DNA of 64,000 bases from Polytrichum commune (Eukaryota > Streptophyta > Polytrichopsida > Polytrichales > Polytrichaceae): positions 6,264,501 to 6,328,500 of the forward strand of contig OX485805.1 in assembly GCA_950295325.1 (NCBI GenBank), given 5' to 3'. Shown here one piece after another: positions 25,861-36,143 of this stretch. Numbering within the stretch: the stretch's first letter is position 1; every line of letters begins with the position of its first letter. Position numbers and translations under genes: made by a program. Under the pieces are notes generated by a model. The model made no database searches and was not told the origin of the DNA. It saw only the letters and a program-made list of their open reading frames with translations.

Positions 25861-26856
25861 TCAGAAGTCTCACATGGATACATGTATGTATTTGAAGGAC
25901 ATATGGGAAGGTTTGAGGTAATGAAGTAGCATAATGTGTTACTATGAGATTGGATTATGTGAGTAATTGTAGACATAATTTTGGTTCAACAATTACGGCC
26001 AAGGCTAGACATCCACCTCTTTGAGTTGGGCATCTACCAACATGACCAAGGTAAAGGAATCTGGAAAATATATGACCCCCCCTTAGATTTGTGGATAACT
26101 TATCTCTAGTAGGTCCCTTTAAACTAATACGGGGCCTCTAATCCTAATCTCAGAGGTCAATTGTCTACCAAAAACAAATTCCAAACTATAATATGGTTGA
26201 TTGTGTTTTCACTTTGGGTAATATTGGTGAGGGGCCAATTCAAAAGAGGTGGGTGTCTAGCCTTGACCAAAAGTTACCACAAATATGAGGATATAAGTGA
26301 TTGTTAAAAGAGGAAAAAATTATGTTCACATTATCTTTCATTATCTCAACTTTGTTTATAAAGCTTTATACGACAGTCTTTGTGTTTCAAAATTATTGAC
26401 CGTCGATGGAGACAAGTCGTGAACCAAAATTATGTGTGGGTTGGGTTGATCCCCATTTATTTATTCATATTCATGGGTGCAAGGAGCCAGGACGGAATGG
26501 GTTAAAATTAGTATGATATATGTACACCAAATAGAGTAAAAAATGTGACCTTCTATAGAGTGACTTATTGTGTGGATCGTGGTTCCAACTTATTGAGATA
26601 AAATGAAATTCACTTTTTGACACGTGGAGACATGTGGAGCTTTGTGAGTGTATCATCTTACTTATATATTGCAGTACTTTATTTTATCTAGTAATTTCAG
26701 TGAAATATTACAACTACCACGGAAGTAAAAAATAGTTACCATAGATATTTTATGAAATTTTAGAGAAACTAGTGTGTGTGCGTGTTACAGAAATGGCCTT
26801 ATTTAGTGTAGAGGTGTTTGTATTTGTGCCAAACCCAACAAATAAGCAAACAAATA
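25861..26856. other. AT-rich stretch, nothing recognised
   Basis: Short open frames only. No motif or terminus was recognised. Confidence 0.45.
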
Positions 26857-27358
26857 AGGGCCACTTCACACAAGAGTCAAGAGCCGTGACCATGCGATTG
26901 TGAGAGCCCAAAAGACAATGTCCAAAGGCCATCCCAACACACCTCCAAAATCATGTAGTGTGGGCATAGACCCTCAAGTGTAGTGTGAAGTCATATGTGA
27001 CCGGTCCCTCAACTAAATGCTATTTCAATGAATTTCTATTCATGTGAGTCCTCACACGTGATAAAATAGAATAAATTAATGGTTATGAATGTTCAGAGTA
27101 CCATGATCTCCTGGTTTTGTGTTAGGTTTACCTCCAAGAAGTGATTTTTGAAAGTAATCCAAGTGGCCGTGAAACATGATCCATTTGATGCCATGTAAGA
27201 ATCCATGTAGACTTTACACCCATCTTGCATTCACATACACCGTTGGTCCCTCAAGTGTAGCGTGAATCGAACTTGGACCGGCTCCGCCTTTGCTACCAAT
27301 GAGAGTCCTTGAAGTGTAATGGTCACGGGCTCTCAGTCTCGTGTGTGAAGTGGCCCTA
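26857..27358. mobile_element. possible TIR element, ~40-bp inverted ends
   Basis: The left end, AGGGCCACTTCACAC followed by an interrupted GAGCC.GTGACCAT block (26857-26896), is repeated in inverse orientation at 27319-27358. About four-fifths of the positions match. The interior has two direct copies of a CCTCAAGTGTAG.GTGAA block (about 26968 and 27250). No flanking duplication could be seen, so the class is uncertain. There is no coding frame of note. It could be a diverged MITE or an inverted duplication. Confidence 0.45.
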
Positions 27359-28029
27359 ATCCTTTGCATTCTTATAAGAGGCGGCAGCAACTCTAAAGCC
27401 CCTTTGCGTACTTTGAGGGCAATTTATTCTTCAAAAGCAAATAGTGAAGTTACGGCGGCCATCGTGGCCCCCCCGGGGAAATGGTAGCTTGTGTATCTCT
27501 TACTGTACCTCTTCTTGTCAAGCATTACAATTCCATCGTGCCTTTAATTGTTTTTTTATAAAGGCGCGCATGTCTAATATGGTTACTTTATATCCAAATT
27601 TCATCCACTTCTTATGGAAAATTGAACATATCATTAAGGTTGAGGCATCTATAACCAATAAAATAAGAGTGTTTGCATCAATTTAGAAGGAGTGATAGTG
27701 AAATTTTATTTTATTTTGCAAACAGAAACAAATTTAAAGGAGAATGCAATTTTTTTTTTCATGAACATGGAAATTGCTACAAATTTTGAAGTATAAATTC
27801 TAGTGTTATACGTAGTCGATTTATAGGTTAAACCATAACCGCTTATCTCAATGCTACTCCTTGGCTATAATAATGATCAACAACTTCCACCATTAGTGTC
27901 ACTTCATGACACTTGGTGTTCAAGTGCAGTTACTAATATATTTGCATGACTATGTTCTACCTAAAAGCACAAAATATTAACTATGAGAACCAACAACTAC
28001 CCATCCTCTCATAAAATGAACCATACACT
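27359..28029. other. AT-rich stretch, nothing recognised
   Basis: Nothing was recognised. The upstream part of the LINE, if present, is too decayed to follow by eye. Confidence 0.4.
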
Positions 28030-28304
28030 CATCTTGATATAAGATTAGGCCCATCCCTCAAATGGACCATTTAAAATGATATAATCATAACAAAAAAAAC
28101 ATTAGAAACAAAGCTCGGCCTTACTTCTATCTCCCACCTCCATACAACAAAAATCCAAAATTCTCAACTTTATAATTCGATTGGGCATTGAAAACTATTT
28201 CTACACCGCTCTCTTTTCTGTACCAGACATCAAAAAACTTGACAAACTACTCATAAAGCTCACAAAATCTATATGCAACATACCCAAAGACATACCCAAA
28301 GACA
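28030..28304 (+). pseudogene. LINE reverse transcriptase fragment, part 1
   Basis: The plus strand reads, after a small frame change, KILNFIIRLGIENYFYTALF then SVPDIKKLDKLLIKLTKSIC and NIPK. This resembles the region after the reverse transcriptase palm in a group of LINE ORF2 proteins, where a K-x-x-N-x-I-I-R segment is followed by I-x-K-L-D-K-L-L-I-K-L-T-K-x-I-C-x-I-P-K. A 12-bp tandem duplication (ACCCAAAGACAT) adds four codons. The frame stops being LINE-like exactly at 28304, where the insertion at 28305 begins, and continues at 35813. The family assignment is from memory of the pattern; no search was run. Confidence 0.65.
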
Positions 28305-28659
28305 TGTGGGAGTCCAAATTCGACGGAAATATGGAAATACGGAAATATAGATTCATTTTCCGTATTTTACCCTGCTTGTGTGAGGATAATAGGGTCTCTT
28401 AGGATAAATTAATTGTACTAGGAAATGGGGCATTCTAAATCCGCCGTGCACGATAAAAAGGTTAAAAAGGAGTATTATTACCGGTCCGTCAAATTGGATT
28501 AGGGGGACCGTTTAATCATGGTCCGAACCGCTGGTCCGGACCAAATAACGGTTGCGCCAAGATTAGCCAACGGTCCGGAAGTGGCGGTTACAACAGATTT
28601 ATGACGGTTGGGGGAAAACCGTTGGAAAACGGTTAGGCAACCATTTTCCGTTAAACCAA

Positions 28660-28720
28660 ACGGTAATAAGGGAAGAAAGAAGGAAGAAGGATACTTAAGG
28701 GTCCCTTCCTTCTCCTCCCC
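28660..28720 (+). promoter_or_regulatory. possible promoter of the CCGGA-rich element
   Basis: A GGATACTTAAGGGTCCC block around 28688 lies about 250 bases before the ATG at 28937 and precedes a pyrimidine-rich stretch. A similar TACTTAAGG with a CCTTCTCC context occurs at about 34637 downstream of the ORF. It could be a TATA-like element of the transposon. This is suggestive only. Confidence 0.25.
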
Positions 28721-28936
28721 ACTTTTTTTTTCCTGTTCACGAGAGGCAAATTGTTGGGAGAACGAGTGGTGAGGTTGTTTTTTTTTCGAGCCGCCAGCAG
28801 TTGGGTTGCTGGGACTCCGCACTTTCCAGTCGCCGGCAGTTGGCTTGCCGGGACTCTGTAGCAATTAGGTGGAAGAGAGGGAATCCGGAGGGGAGAGAGT
28901 TTTCCGCAGTTGAGACGGATAGAGAAGAGAGGAAAG

Positions 28937-29042
28937 ATGCCGGAAGCACGGGAGGAGGATCGGAGGGAACCCATCCCGGTTCCGCTCAAAGCCCTCATCC
29001 CTGCAATTCCAAGGGAGGACGGGGAGTTGCAAGAGCTAGCGG
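28937..29042 (+). CDS. 5' part of the split element ORF
   Basis: The reading frame opens at the ATG at 28937 and runs for 35 codons to the insertion point of the nested element at 29043. Its start, MPEAREEDRREPIPVPLKAL, is charged and proline-containing and not recognised. Joined to 32478 across the nested element, the frame continues without a shift, with the split codon GAG restored. The longer open frame from 28910 starts at TTG, so the ATG is the better start. It is non-functional in its present state unless the insert is spliced or excised. Confidence 0.6.
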
Positions 29043-29138
29043 CACGGGTAGATCACTCTAAGGCATTTTTGTGCACCACGTGCGGTTGGGGGTTATTTTT
29101 TGGGGGGTTATTTACCTTCAAGGGTTGAATTAAAGTCT

Positions 29139-29245
29139 CCCTATAATTACTTATATTTCAAAAATGGCCCATTTGTTTGCACCCTATAATTACTTATATT
29201 TCAAAAATGGCCCATTTGTTTGCACCCTTTCATTACTTATATTGT
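29139..29245. repeat. 43-bp tandem repeat, 2.5 copies
   Basis: Units start at 29139, 29182 and (partial) 29225. The first two are identical as far as read. The unit contains TTATATTTCAAAAATGGCCC. It lies in the subterminal region of the nested TIR element. Confidence 0.9.
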
Positions 29246-30832
29246 CCAAGTCGTTGCAATTTTTTGTACTCTATATTCCTTTTAAGTAATAAAAGCTAAT
29301 CTACTTCCTAACGCAATTGACGAGTGTTGAGGGAAAGCATGGAAACAAAGAAGGGTGCAAACAATAATACCATTGCAAACATTGTTATAATGAAAGCACT
29401 CAGGAGATGCCAACACAAATACCATAGCGGTCATTGCAATGCAAGTGACCAAAAACACAAAGCATAGTAAAGCGGGTTTAGAATTTACAATTTAGGGTGT
29501 AGTCAAATTGAGCCCTTGCTCAAAATAACACTTATTGGTTTGTGAGATATAGATATAATGGGTGTGCAAAGCTCTAGAGATCAACCAAGGGTCCAATTGG
29601 TCCTTCATTATCTGATCCTCTCATCTTCTATTCATTTTTTTTTCTATATTCTTCAAGTTCCTCTTGTAACCTAAATGTCCAAAAAGTGACATCTGAAATC
29701 TGACCTCTTCACCCCCAGTTCTCCAACATTGATAAAGCATCTTCGAGCTTACCCAGCTATGTACATTCAAATTGGTTCAGTTCGAAGTCCATTGATAACA
29801 TTATAAAAACTTCCCAGAAGTACGATTCAGATAGCACCACTTATATAGGTTGTGTCAACTTCAGGTGCATGAGTGAGGTTTTTAAAAGCGTGGGTGGCAG
29901 TAACCTGCTTCAAAAATTCTTAATCCCACTGCAAGCTTACCAAGCTGCTGAACATGAAGTTATCTTTCCTGAGCTGAACACTTCACAAATGTGGTACAAT
30001 TCAGATCAATGTTTATGTAGCTTCCCTTCCAACTCAAAGAGATCCCATTGAAACTTCAGCTCCATAAAATCAATCAGTCTGTCTCCAATTCATATAGATA
30101 GAACAAACGGATTCTTGGACAAGCCTGAACCCTAAATCACCAATCCCAAATTTACTTAGCCATCTCTAAGCAGAAGTTGCATACTGAAGAATGGAATGGA
30201 TTCTTCCAACGAGAAGAATTACATGTTGTGAGGAATACCCCATTCATAGGCCTCATGGGAGACAAATACGAACTTTTGGACTGATCAAACCCCTTCCATG
30301 TTAGTGCCTGTGAAGCCAAATCCACAAACTATGAGCCACAAAAATGGTGAGCTTGAACCCACCATCAACTATGAGCCTAATGAACTGTACACCCCACAGC
30401 TTGACCCTACAACTGTACTCTGCTCAAGGCATGTGAAATGTTCTGGAGCTTCAGGAAACTGCCTCCCAAATTATGTCTAAATCTGTAATTCCAAAATATC
30501 CAACAAACTAGCTGCTGCTGATCCTGCCACAAACCCCCAACGTCATAGTGAAACAAGCTAAAGAACGGAAACAAGAAGGGCTGATAAAGATGGGACATAG
30601 GACAGGTTGAGTGACTACAGCTGCCTGTCCACTCTTGTTTCCACGCCAAGTATGGCAATCTTTTGACTAGATAATGCAATCTGGCATAGCAATGGTTTCA
30701 CCATTGTGAGGGGATTCGTACAGATTTCGTACTGTGGACAACATCGATGAGGATGAAGGCCTAGGCTAGACCCAGTAAGATACAATTACATTACATGTAA
30801 TTGTAATGTAATCACAATCAAAATATCAAAGT
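29246..30832. other. interior of nested element, unassigned
   Basis: Low-copy looking sequence of moderate GC with short open frames on both strands (for example 30298-30480 plus and 30407-30679 minus). Parts read like untranslated or intronic plant gene sequence. No protein family was recognised. A palindromic ATTACATGTAAT lies at about 30786. Confidence 0.4.
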
Positions 30833-31357
30833 ATGCCGAGTTCCGAGTGGGAGGAATGCCTGCCGAATCCCTATCAAGTATCGAAGCTCCGACAAGAAAT
30901 GAACTCTAAGCTGGAGGACATGATCGGAGAGCACTGCCATATTCAGAACAACCTTGTCATTCCCCCCCCCCTGCAACAATTAAATCTAAAGAGCCTGTGA
31001 AGATTGTTTAACTTGCTCGAAATTCCTTCTTTGTCGATGTTGAAACTGTACAGAGGACGATGGTCAAGCTCTATATATGGAATCACAATTTTGGGTATGT
31101 CAACTTTTATGCTAACATTGCTTTTCTTTTTCAAATTTGCTGCCGTTTCTTTCGCTGCAGCTTTTGTTCTTGGTGCAGGACTATGTATCAGCAATAGTGA
31201 ATGGGGAGAGTCGATCGCTAGTTACAGATGAAACAGTTGAGTTTGAGAAAAGATGAGTTGAAGTTCAAGACTGCAGGAAAATTACAGACCATTTTGGACG
31301 AATCTATGGAATATATCTTCATCAATGAAGAAAAACTGAAAGATCACAACATGTAAT
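30833..31357 (+). pseudogene. unidentified gene fragment with intron
   Basis: An ATG at 30833 opens a 57-codon frame (MPSSEWEECLPNPYQVSKLR...) ending at 31006, with a poly-C run near its end. Further on, a GTATGT donor at 31095 and a GGTGCAG acceptor ending at 31178 delimit an 84-base intron-like gap. The flanking frame reads ...YMESQFW before it and DYVSAIVNGESRSLVTDETV after it, in one phase. The downstream frame is then stopped but stays open afterwards (VEVQDCRKITDHFGRIYGIY). A diverged copy of this last part occurs at about 51430-51610, so it derives from a repeated or conserved source. The protein family is not recognised. The layout is what a Pack-type transposon that captured a host gene would show. 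Confidence 0.45.
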
Positions 31358-31547
31358 GGTTGACAGACTAATTTCAATACTTCTAGGGGGTGACCTTCGA
31401 TCCAGTGACATGCTGGGCAACCCAGCCCAGACCATCCCAGAGCCCCTCCCCCCTCCCCCCTAAACCTCAAATCGGATGTTTTTGTACACGAGTTCTTCAA
31501 CATTACTGCCCACTGTCGGCTGAGTAACCACAACCTCTCCCAGACAT

Positions 31548-31623
31548 GGCATCTCTCTTAGTGTACCGGCCACCACGCTCATTTCGGCATCTCTCTTAGT
31601 GTACTGGCCACCACGCTCATTTC
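31548..31623. repeat. 38-bp tandem duplication
   Basis: Units 31548-31585 and 31586-31623 differ at one base (CCGGCC versus CTGGCC). They lie within the nested TIR element. Confidence 0.9.
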
Positions 31624-31994
31624 TTCCAAGGTAGTAATGTAAGGGCAATCAGGAGATGAGGAGCATTCCCCGACTGTCCCTAAATGTACTAGCAGGACAC
31701 AATCCACACATAAAAGCGCGCCTCCTCCGAAGCAGAGCACTCTCAAATGCAATGTTGCAAAGCTGAGATACTAGAGACTAGTCGCACACTCTTCCTTGTA
31801 CCTATTGCCCAGAAAACCTTGAGGTGTCAGCACTGTCTCTTCCGAACTCTTCCGGTGAGTGTGTGAGCACTTCGTGATGAAAACTCCATAGCCATCAAAT
31901 AGGGGAAGCGGTGGATAAAAGTGAGCAACATACATACCTCAAACCGATGTAGCCGGTATGGGCACTTAAAGCCTTACTGTTCAGCAGCACTGCC

Positions 31995-32080
31995 GCGCCT
32001 CCTCCGAAACAAAGCTTCCTCCAAAACAAAGCTTCCTCCAAAACAAAGCCTCCTCCGAAACAGAGCTCCTCCTCGAACAC
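31995..32080. repeat. short tandem array, CTTCCTCCAAAACAAAG type
   Basis: Four to five imperfect units of about 17 bases (AAGCTTCCTCC.AAACA) inside a 64-codon plus-strand frame at 31921-32115. The array is also hinted at by a GCGCCTCCTCCGAAGCAGAG block near 31718. An AAACCCTAGCC string follows at about 32106, a motif common in plant 5' regions. The frame itself is not recognised. Confidence 0.6.
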
Positions 32081-32477
32081 AGCGGACGAAAACGCGAAGC
32101 AAATTGAAACCCTAGCCATCAACAAACGGGCGTGGGGAAGACGACCCCAACAACATCACGTTCCTTTTGCATCCATTTTTGGACTAAAGAAAATCCCAAT
32201 TATCATCCATCCCCGTGAGTCCTCAACCCATTTACATACCATACTAAACATAACTTCTAGGATCCTTATCTTCAGCCCCTATATTAGTTTTACAAAAAAA
32301 TAATGGCCCATGTTTTATGTGCATCTAACTTACTTATAATTTCATTGTCTACATTTAATGGCCCCTTCATTATTTGGAATTCCTTTATAATTTTTATTTC
32401 AAATGATTTTAATCCTCTCTATATTATGCCGCACGTCGTTTTTAAAATGCACTAAGTGATCTACCCGTGGCTAGCGG

Positions 32478-34423
32478 AGGATCTCCGGGTTATGGGTTGC
32501 GCGGGATTGCTTGCCAAACCCTGGAACCTCCGAGCGGAAGACACTCTCCGGGAATTCAAATTCGAGAGAGGGAACCAGTGGTTAGGAACCAAGAGGAGGG
32601 ATCCGGATAGTTGGACCCCGGATGTATGGAATAGGGTCTACGGATTTCCGAGGGGAATTACGGAAGGATGGGCCGGCCGCCGCGATGGCTTATTCGCCGG
32701 AAAATTTAGAGGGGACGCAGATCCGAAGGATGGCTTTCACCCCGGGAATTGCCGGAATCTGAGAGAGCGGAGGGTGTTAGAGTTCCTCCTGCCCATCCTA
32801 AACCCGGACAAGCCGAAGCGGATTAGCCTTACCATGGCTAACACCCTGTTCGGAGCTATGTCCGGAGTCCGGCCAGTGAATTGGGGGCTGATCATTCAAG
32901 AGATAGTAGGGCGGGCCCTCCCCCATATAGGCCGGAAGCCCTCCTTCCTCTCCCCCTTCATTCTGCACCTCTATCAGCATTTCGACTGCATCACGGCCGA
33001 GGAGGAGGACCTGCTGACGATAGCGGCGGACGAGGTCACCTACAAGCTCCATCCGGAAGCTAGAGACCTCGAGACGGAGACTTCCAGCGACCCCATCATT
33101 CCGGAAGCCCCTCCCTCTTCACCCGGAAGCTCGCTGCCGACCGTCCAGAGGACAAGCTCTCCTCCCCCTCACTATCATCCGGAAGCCGGACCCAGCCGGG
33201 AGACCACTTGGCGGAATGTGGATCTCTCCGCCAGGGATTTTCCGGAAAATCCTTTCAAGCGGGTTCAGGAGGGGTTGGAGGACCTACAGAACCAGTACTA
33301 CCGGCTGGAACACATCGTCCGAGGAGCGAATCAGACCCTGGACGACTGCGGACCCGGAAACATTCTCCGAGAGTTGGCAAAGAGGGCGGACAGGAAGGAG
33401 CTTGAACAAGCTAGGACGGAGAATGCTCACCTCACCGCGCAGGTAGCGGCCATGACTCAGGAGCTGAGTCAGAAGAGTGAGGAGATCCGGAAGTACCACG
33501 CGGAGCAGGCAGTGGTCTTCAGTCGGATCCGGGAGCTGGTGGGGCATCCGGCAGAGATCGTCAACAAGGCGCATCTCTACGACCGGATGATGGAGTCCGG
33601 AGAACCCGCTTCAGCCCGGCAGACCCTCCCTATCCTCGTGAAATACTCACGGACGATGAAGGATCTCCTGGCGGAAATCCAGAAGGTGGTTCCGCCAAGC
33701 GGAACACCCCGGAGGGTGCTCTATCCGGGTCCACCTGGGTCACCAACCAGAACCCTGTACGAGGTGGTTGGTGAAGTCGCCCTAGTCCAGAATCCGCCAA
33801 CGTCTGCAAGACCCAGCCAGCAGGGAGGCGGCTCTCGGCCCGCTAGTTCCGGAAGAGCTCCGGAGAGGATGCGCTCTCCCCAGGTGAGGCGGAAGAGCAC
33901 CGGGTCTGTTAGATCCGGACGAGGCCAGTCCCCTGTCCCGCGGACTTCGGATCGGTCCCGGACTCCGGACAGGGCTAGGACGCCGATAAAGCACCAGACT
34001 TCGGACCTGGAGGCAACTCCGAGCAGGGGTAAGGCCCCTATGACCCAAGCCTCGCCGTCGTCTCCTCCGGACTGCCAAATGGTTAGCCCATTCCCTCCAC
34101 CACCCTCAAGGGCGGCCTCCAACAGGGACCCGCGGACTGCCTCGATCTCGGGCGGACAGAATCCGGAACAGTGCACCGGAAGCGATCCTTCCCCGATCTG
34201 GAGCGTCCGGAAGGGCAGTACAGTTTCCGGAACACCAGGATCCGGAACACCGCGAACCGAGAGAGTAGCGAACTCGGAGGATGAGATTGCCCCTTCTCCG
34301 AACATGAGGAGGATGCTCACGCGGTTGCAGAAGGCGTCGCCGGGAGGAGGCTCATCCACCGTCAGTGGACTAGGCAGCCAGTTGAAGGAGGGAGCGGCTC
34401 AGAAGAAGCACCGCTCTTCTTAG
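32478..34423 (+). CDS. long ORF of the CCGGA-rich element (main part)
   Basis: An open frame of about 650 codons, the longest in the window, ends at TAG 34423. It is open from 32456, but the first in-frame ATG on this side is 32492; before the nested insertion it continued from 28937 (683 residues in all). Numbering from 32456: residues 40-205 form a probably folded domain (W-x-P-D-V-W-N-R-V-Y-G-F, then VNWGLIIQEI and SPFILHLYQHFD). This layout recalls plant transposon-associated domains that precede gag in some retroelements; that link is an inference. Residues 205-260 are Pro/Ser-rich, 265-380 a likely coiled coil (LEDLQNQYYRLE, ELEQARTENAHL), 400-655 a basic Ser/Pro/Arg/Thr-rich tail. No polymerase, integrase, DDE or zinc-finger motif is seen. 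Codons are rich in CCGGA strings, unlike neighbours. Confidence 0.6.
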
Positions 34424-34877
34424 GTTAGGATGCTAGTTAGATCAGTTAGGCAGAATAGAGGTAGGAAGATAGGACTTAGGAGTTTTTGAAGATGAGGAAT
34501 AAAATTCTCCCTCGGGTTCTGTAAGCGAAAAATCCGGATCTTGATCCGGAAAATCCGGGAGAATGGATGCAGTTAGGGTTTTTCGTAGCGGCGGCCGCCT
34601 GGGCCGCCGCCCTCAGTTTAGGGATTTTGGGCCTCTACTTAAGGTTGAATAAGGAGTTGGGGAAGGGTTCCTTCTCCACTGTTGTATTCTGGTTGCTCCT
34701 ACTTCAATCAATTCTTTGATTTCTTACTTCTTGACTTTCCTTGCTTGATTTTGTGTACGAATGATTTGGAGATCGTTAGCGGAAGGGAAAGAGAGCATGA
34801 GGGATAGGAGTTCCGGATAGGACATGGGAGAGGAGACCCGGATCAGATCTAGTCATTGCCTTGCGGATCCTCTCTGT
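34424..34877 (+). other. downstream region of the element, LTR- or UTR-like
   Basis: GC-rich sequence with repeated ATCCGG words, a GCGGCGGCCGCCTGGGCCGCCGCC palindromic patch at about 34590-34612 and an ACTTAAGG box near 34637. A C/T-rich stretch near 34670-34745 resembles the transcription-start region of a plant LTR. No matching copy was found at the left end of the element. Confidence 0.4.
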
Positions 34878-35352
34878 GTGTAGTGGGAGGGAAACCTCAC
34901 TGTTCCGGATGGTTGAGTAACGTCTAGGTGGGATAGCCGCTGGGAGGATTGGGTGAGATCCGGAAGGGATCCGGACTTACGCCATCCGAGCTTCTGAAGA
35001 GGTCCCACCGTCCTTAGACGGACCAATCCGGAAAGTGGTACGGATCGCCCAGTTAGCCCAGATTGAGTAGAGTCCCAGGAATTGGTAACCAGATCGATCC
35101 GTCCAAAGGAGGAGGGGAGGACCGGAACAGTTAGGATTCAGGGTTGGAGGCCATCTCCGGAGTGTAAGTGGGAAGAGAACCTCATTGTTCCGGATGTCTG
35201 GGTAACGTCCAGGTGAGATAGCCGTGGGGAAAATTGGGCAAAGGACCGGAAGGGATCCGGACTTGCACCAATCTGATCTTCTGAAGAGGTCTCATTGTCG
35301 GTGGACGGGACAATCCGGAAAGTGGTACGGGTCACCCACTTATCCCGTCGAG
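34878..35352. repeat. imperfect direct repeat, ~284-bp period
   Basis: The block 34878-35070 recurs at 35162-35352. Both contain CCTCA.TGTTCCGGATG, a GTAACGTC.AGGTG.GATAGCCG block, GGAAGGGATCCGGACTT and CAATCCGGAAAGTGGTACGG. Divergence is moderate. The repeats sit at the right side of the composite element and are dense in CCGGA. Confidence 0.85.
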
Positions 35353-35807
35353 TCAGATCTCCGGTTGGAATCCGGACTACTCTGGTCGTTGTGGTCCTCA
35401 GAGATAATCCGGAACTCCCTGTGTGACCTGCCAAGACGGATTTGATTAATCCGGATTGGTTGTGAGGGAATTTCCGGATCCCAATCTTATAAGGGACGTC
35501 TTCACCGGAAGAGACCACCTATTCTAGAGGGTAGACGTAGAGGGGTGATTAAGCGTTATAACTAGGACCTAAAGATACAATCCGGAAAGGCCAACTCCGG
35601 AAGAAGAAGAGTGTCCAAAGGACCAAAAGTCCGGAAACAGGGGTTTTCGGAAATTTGGCTAAGGAATAGAAGATAAGCAGGTACGGAGAGTTCTAGACCT
35701 CCTACACTTCACAGAATCCCTGGACGATACTAGGGTCATCCGGACAAAACCGGATTGGGCACTTAGAAACGCCAATCCGGATGTTTTTGTGTTCGCGTGT
35801 TCCCACA
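35353..35807 (+). other. right end of the CCGGA-rich element
   Basis: Continues with many ATCCGGA words and ends at the terminal TTCCCACA. No recognised coding sequence is present; the minus-strand frame 35138-35518 carries no motif. Confidence 0.5.
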
Positions 35808-35812
35808 AGACA

Positions 35813-36143
35813 TGCTAAACATCTTCACCCAACTACCTAGATATGCATTTGGAATCGAAGCCTTTTCCATCCTACTACACTTAGTGAACAACTCATACAA
35901 ACACTCATTGACCCCGGCCCACTCAGAGACATATACTTAGGACTAGTCAAATATATTGTTATTGAATATGGGGGTTGAATATCTCCCCTTACGAAATACC
36001 AAACATGCTCTCAGTGACCAACTACCAAAACACTATATATCTTTAAAAATCACTTTCAATACACCTAGAATGCATCAATACCACCTTCCCCGAAAGGAAA
36101 TTCCTTACTCTATGTTGAATGGCACAACAACCCATTCTACCTC
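35813..36143 (+). pseudogene. LINE fragment, part 2
   Basis: The frame left at 28304 resumes here as LNIFTQLPRYAFGIEAFSIL, matching the pattern that follows the T-K-x-I-C-x-I-P-K block in this LINE group (a T-x-L-P segment, then F-G-I-x-A-F-S). Two stops follow, then MGVEYLPLRNTKHALSDQLP and KHYISLKITFNTPRMHQYHL in the same frame. Similarity ends at 36143, where the LTR beginning TGTGAGG starts. The missing stretch before part 3 was probably deleted. Confidence 0.65.

Larger units (their letters stand above)
29043..32469 (+). mobile_element. nested TIR transposon, 8-bp TSD, gene-fragment carrying
   Basis: A 3427-bp element begins CACGGGTAGATCACT and ends AGTGATCTACCCGTG. The inverted similarity extends about 40 bp with a few gaps (GCATTTT and ACGTGCGG blocks on both sides). 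It is flanked by perfect GCTAGCGG copies (29035-29042 and 32470-32477). Eight-base duplications are usual for hAT and possible for Mutator-type elements; the long imperfect termini favour the latter and the duplication length the former. No transposase is recognisable, so it is probably non-autonomous. It contains gene-like fragments with an intron, a 43-bp tandem repeat at the left end and a short repeat array at the right end, and is AT-rich compared with its GC-rich host. Confidence 0.8.
28305..35807 (+). mobile_element. composite insertion in LINE, CCGGA-rich, 5-bp TSD
   Basis: A 7503-bp block begins TGTGGGAGTCC and ends GTTCCCACA, so its termini form a 7-bp inverted pair TGTGGGA/TCCCACA. 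It is flanked by AGACA (28300-28304 and 35808-35812). Removing it, with one AGACA, rejoins the LINE reading frame without a shift. TG/CA ends with a 5-bp duplication are typical of LTR retrotransposons, but I could not find long direct terminal repeats between the two ends. Without the nested element at 29043-32469 it would be about 4.07 kb with one ORF of 683 codons. A reading with an 8-bp duplication AAGACATG is also possible. The class is therefore open. Confidence 0.7.

Noticed and set aside
28499-28998. Overlapping open frames on the minus strand (115-121 codons)
   Set aside because: They run antisense through the 5' region of the element ORF, have no motif and overlap each other in different frames.
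33721-34359. Minus-strand open frame of 212 codons
   Set aside because: Lies entirely antisense within the long ORF of the CCGGA-rich element, has no motif, and is a by-product of its GC-rich composition.
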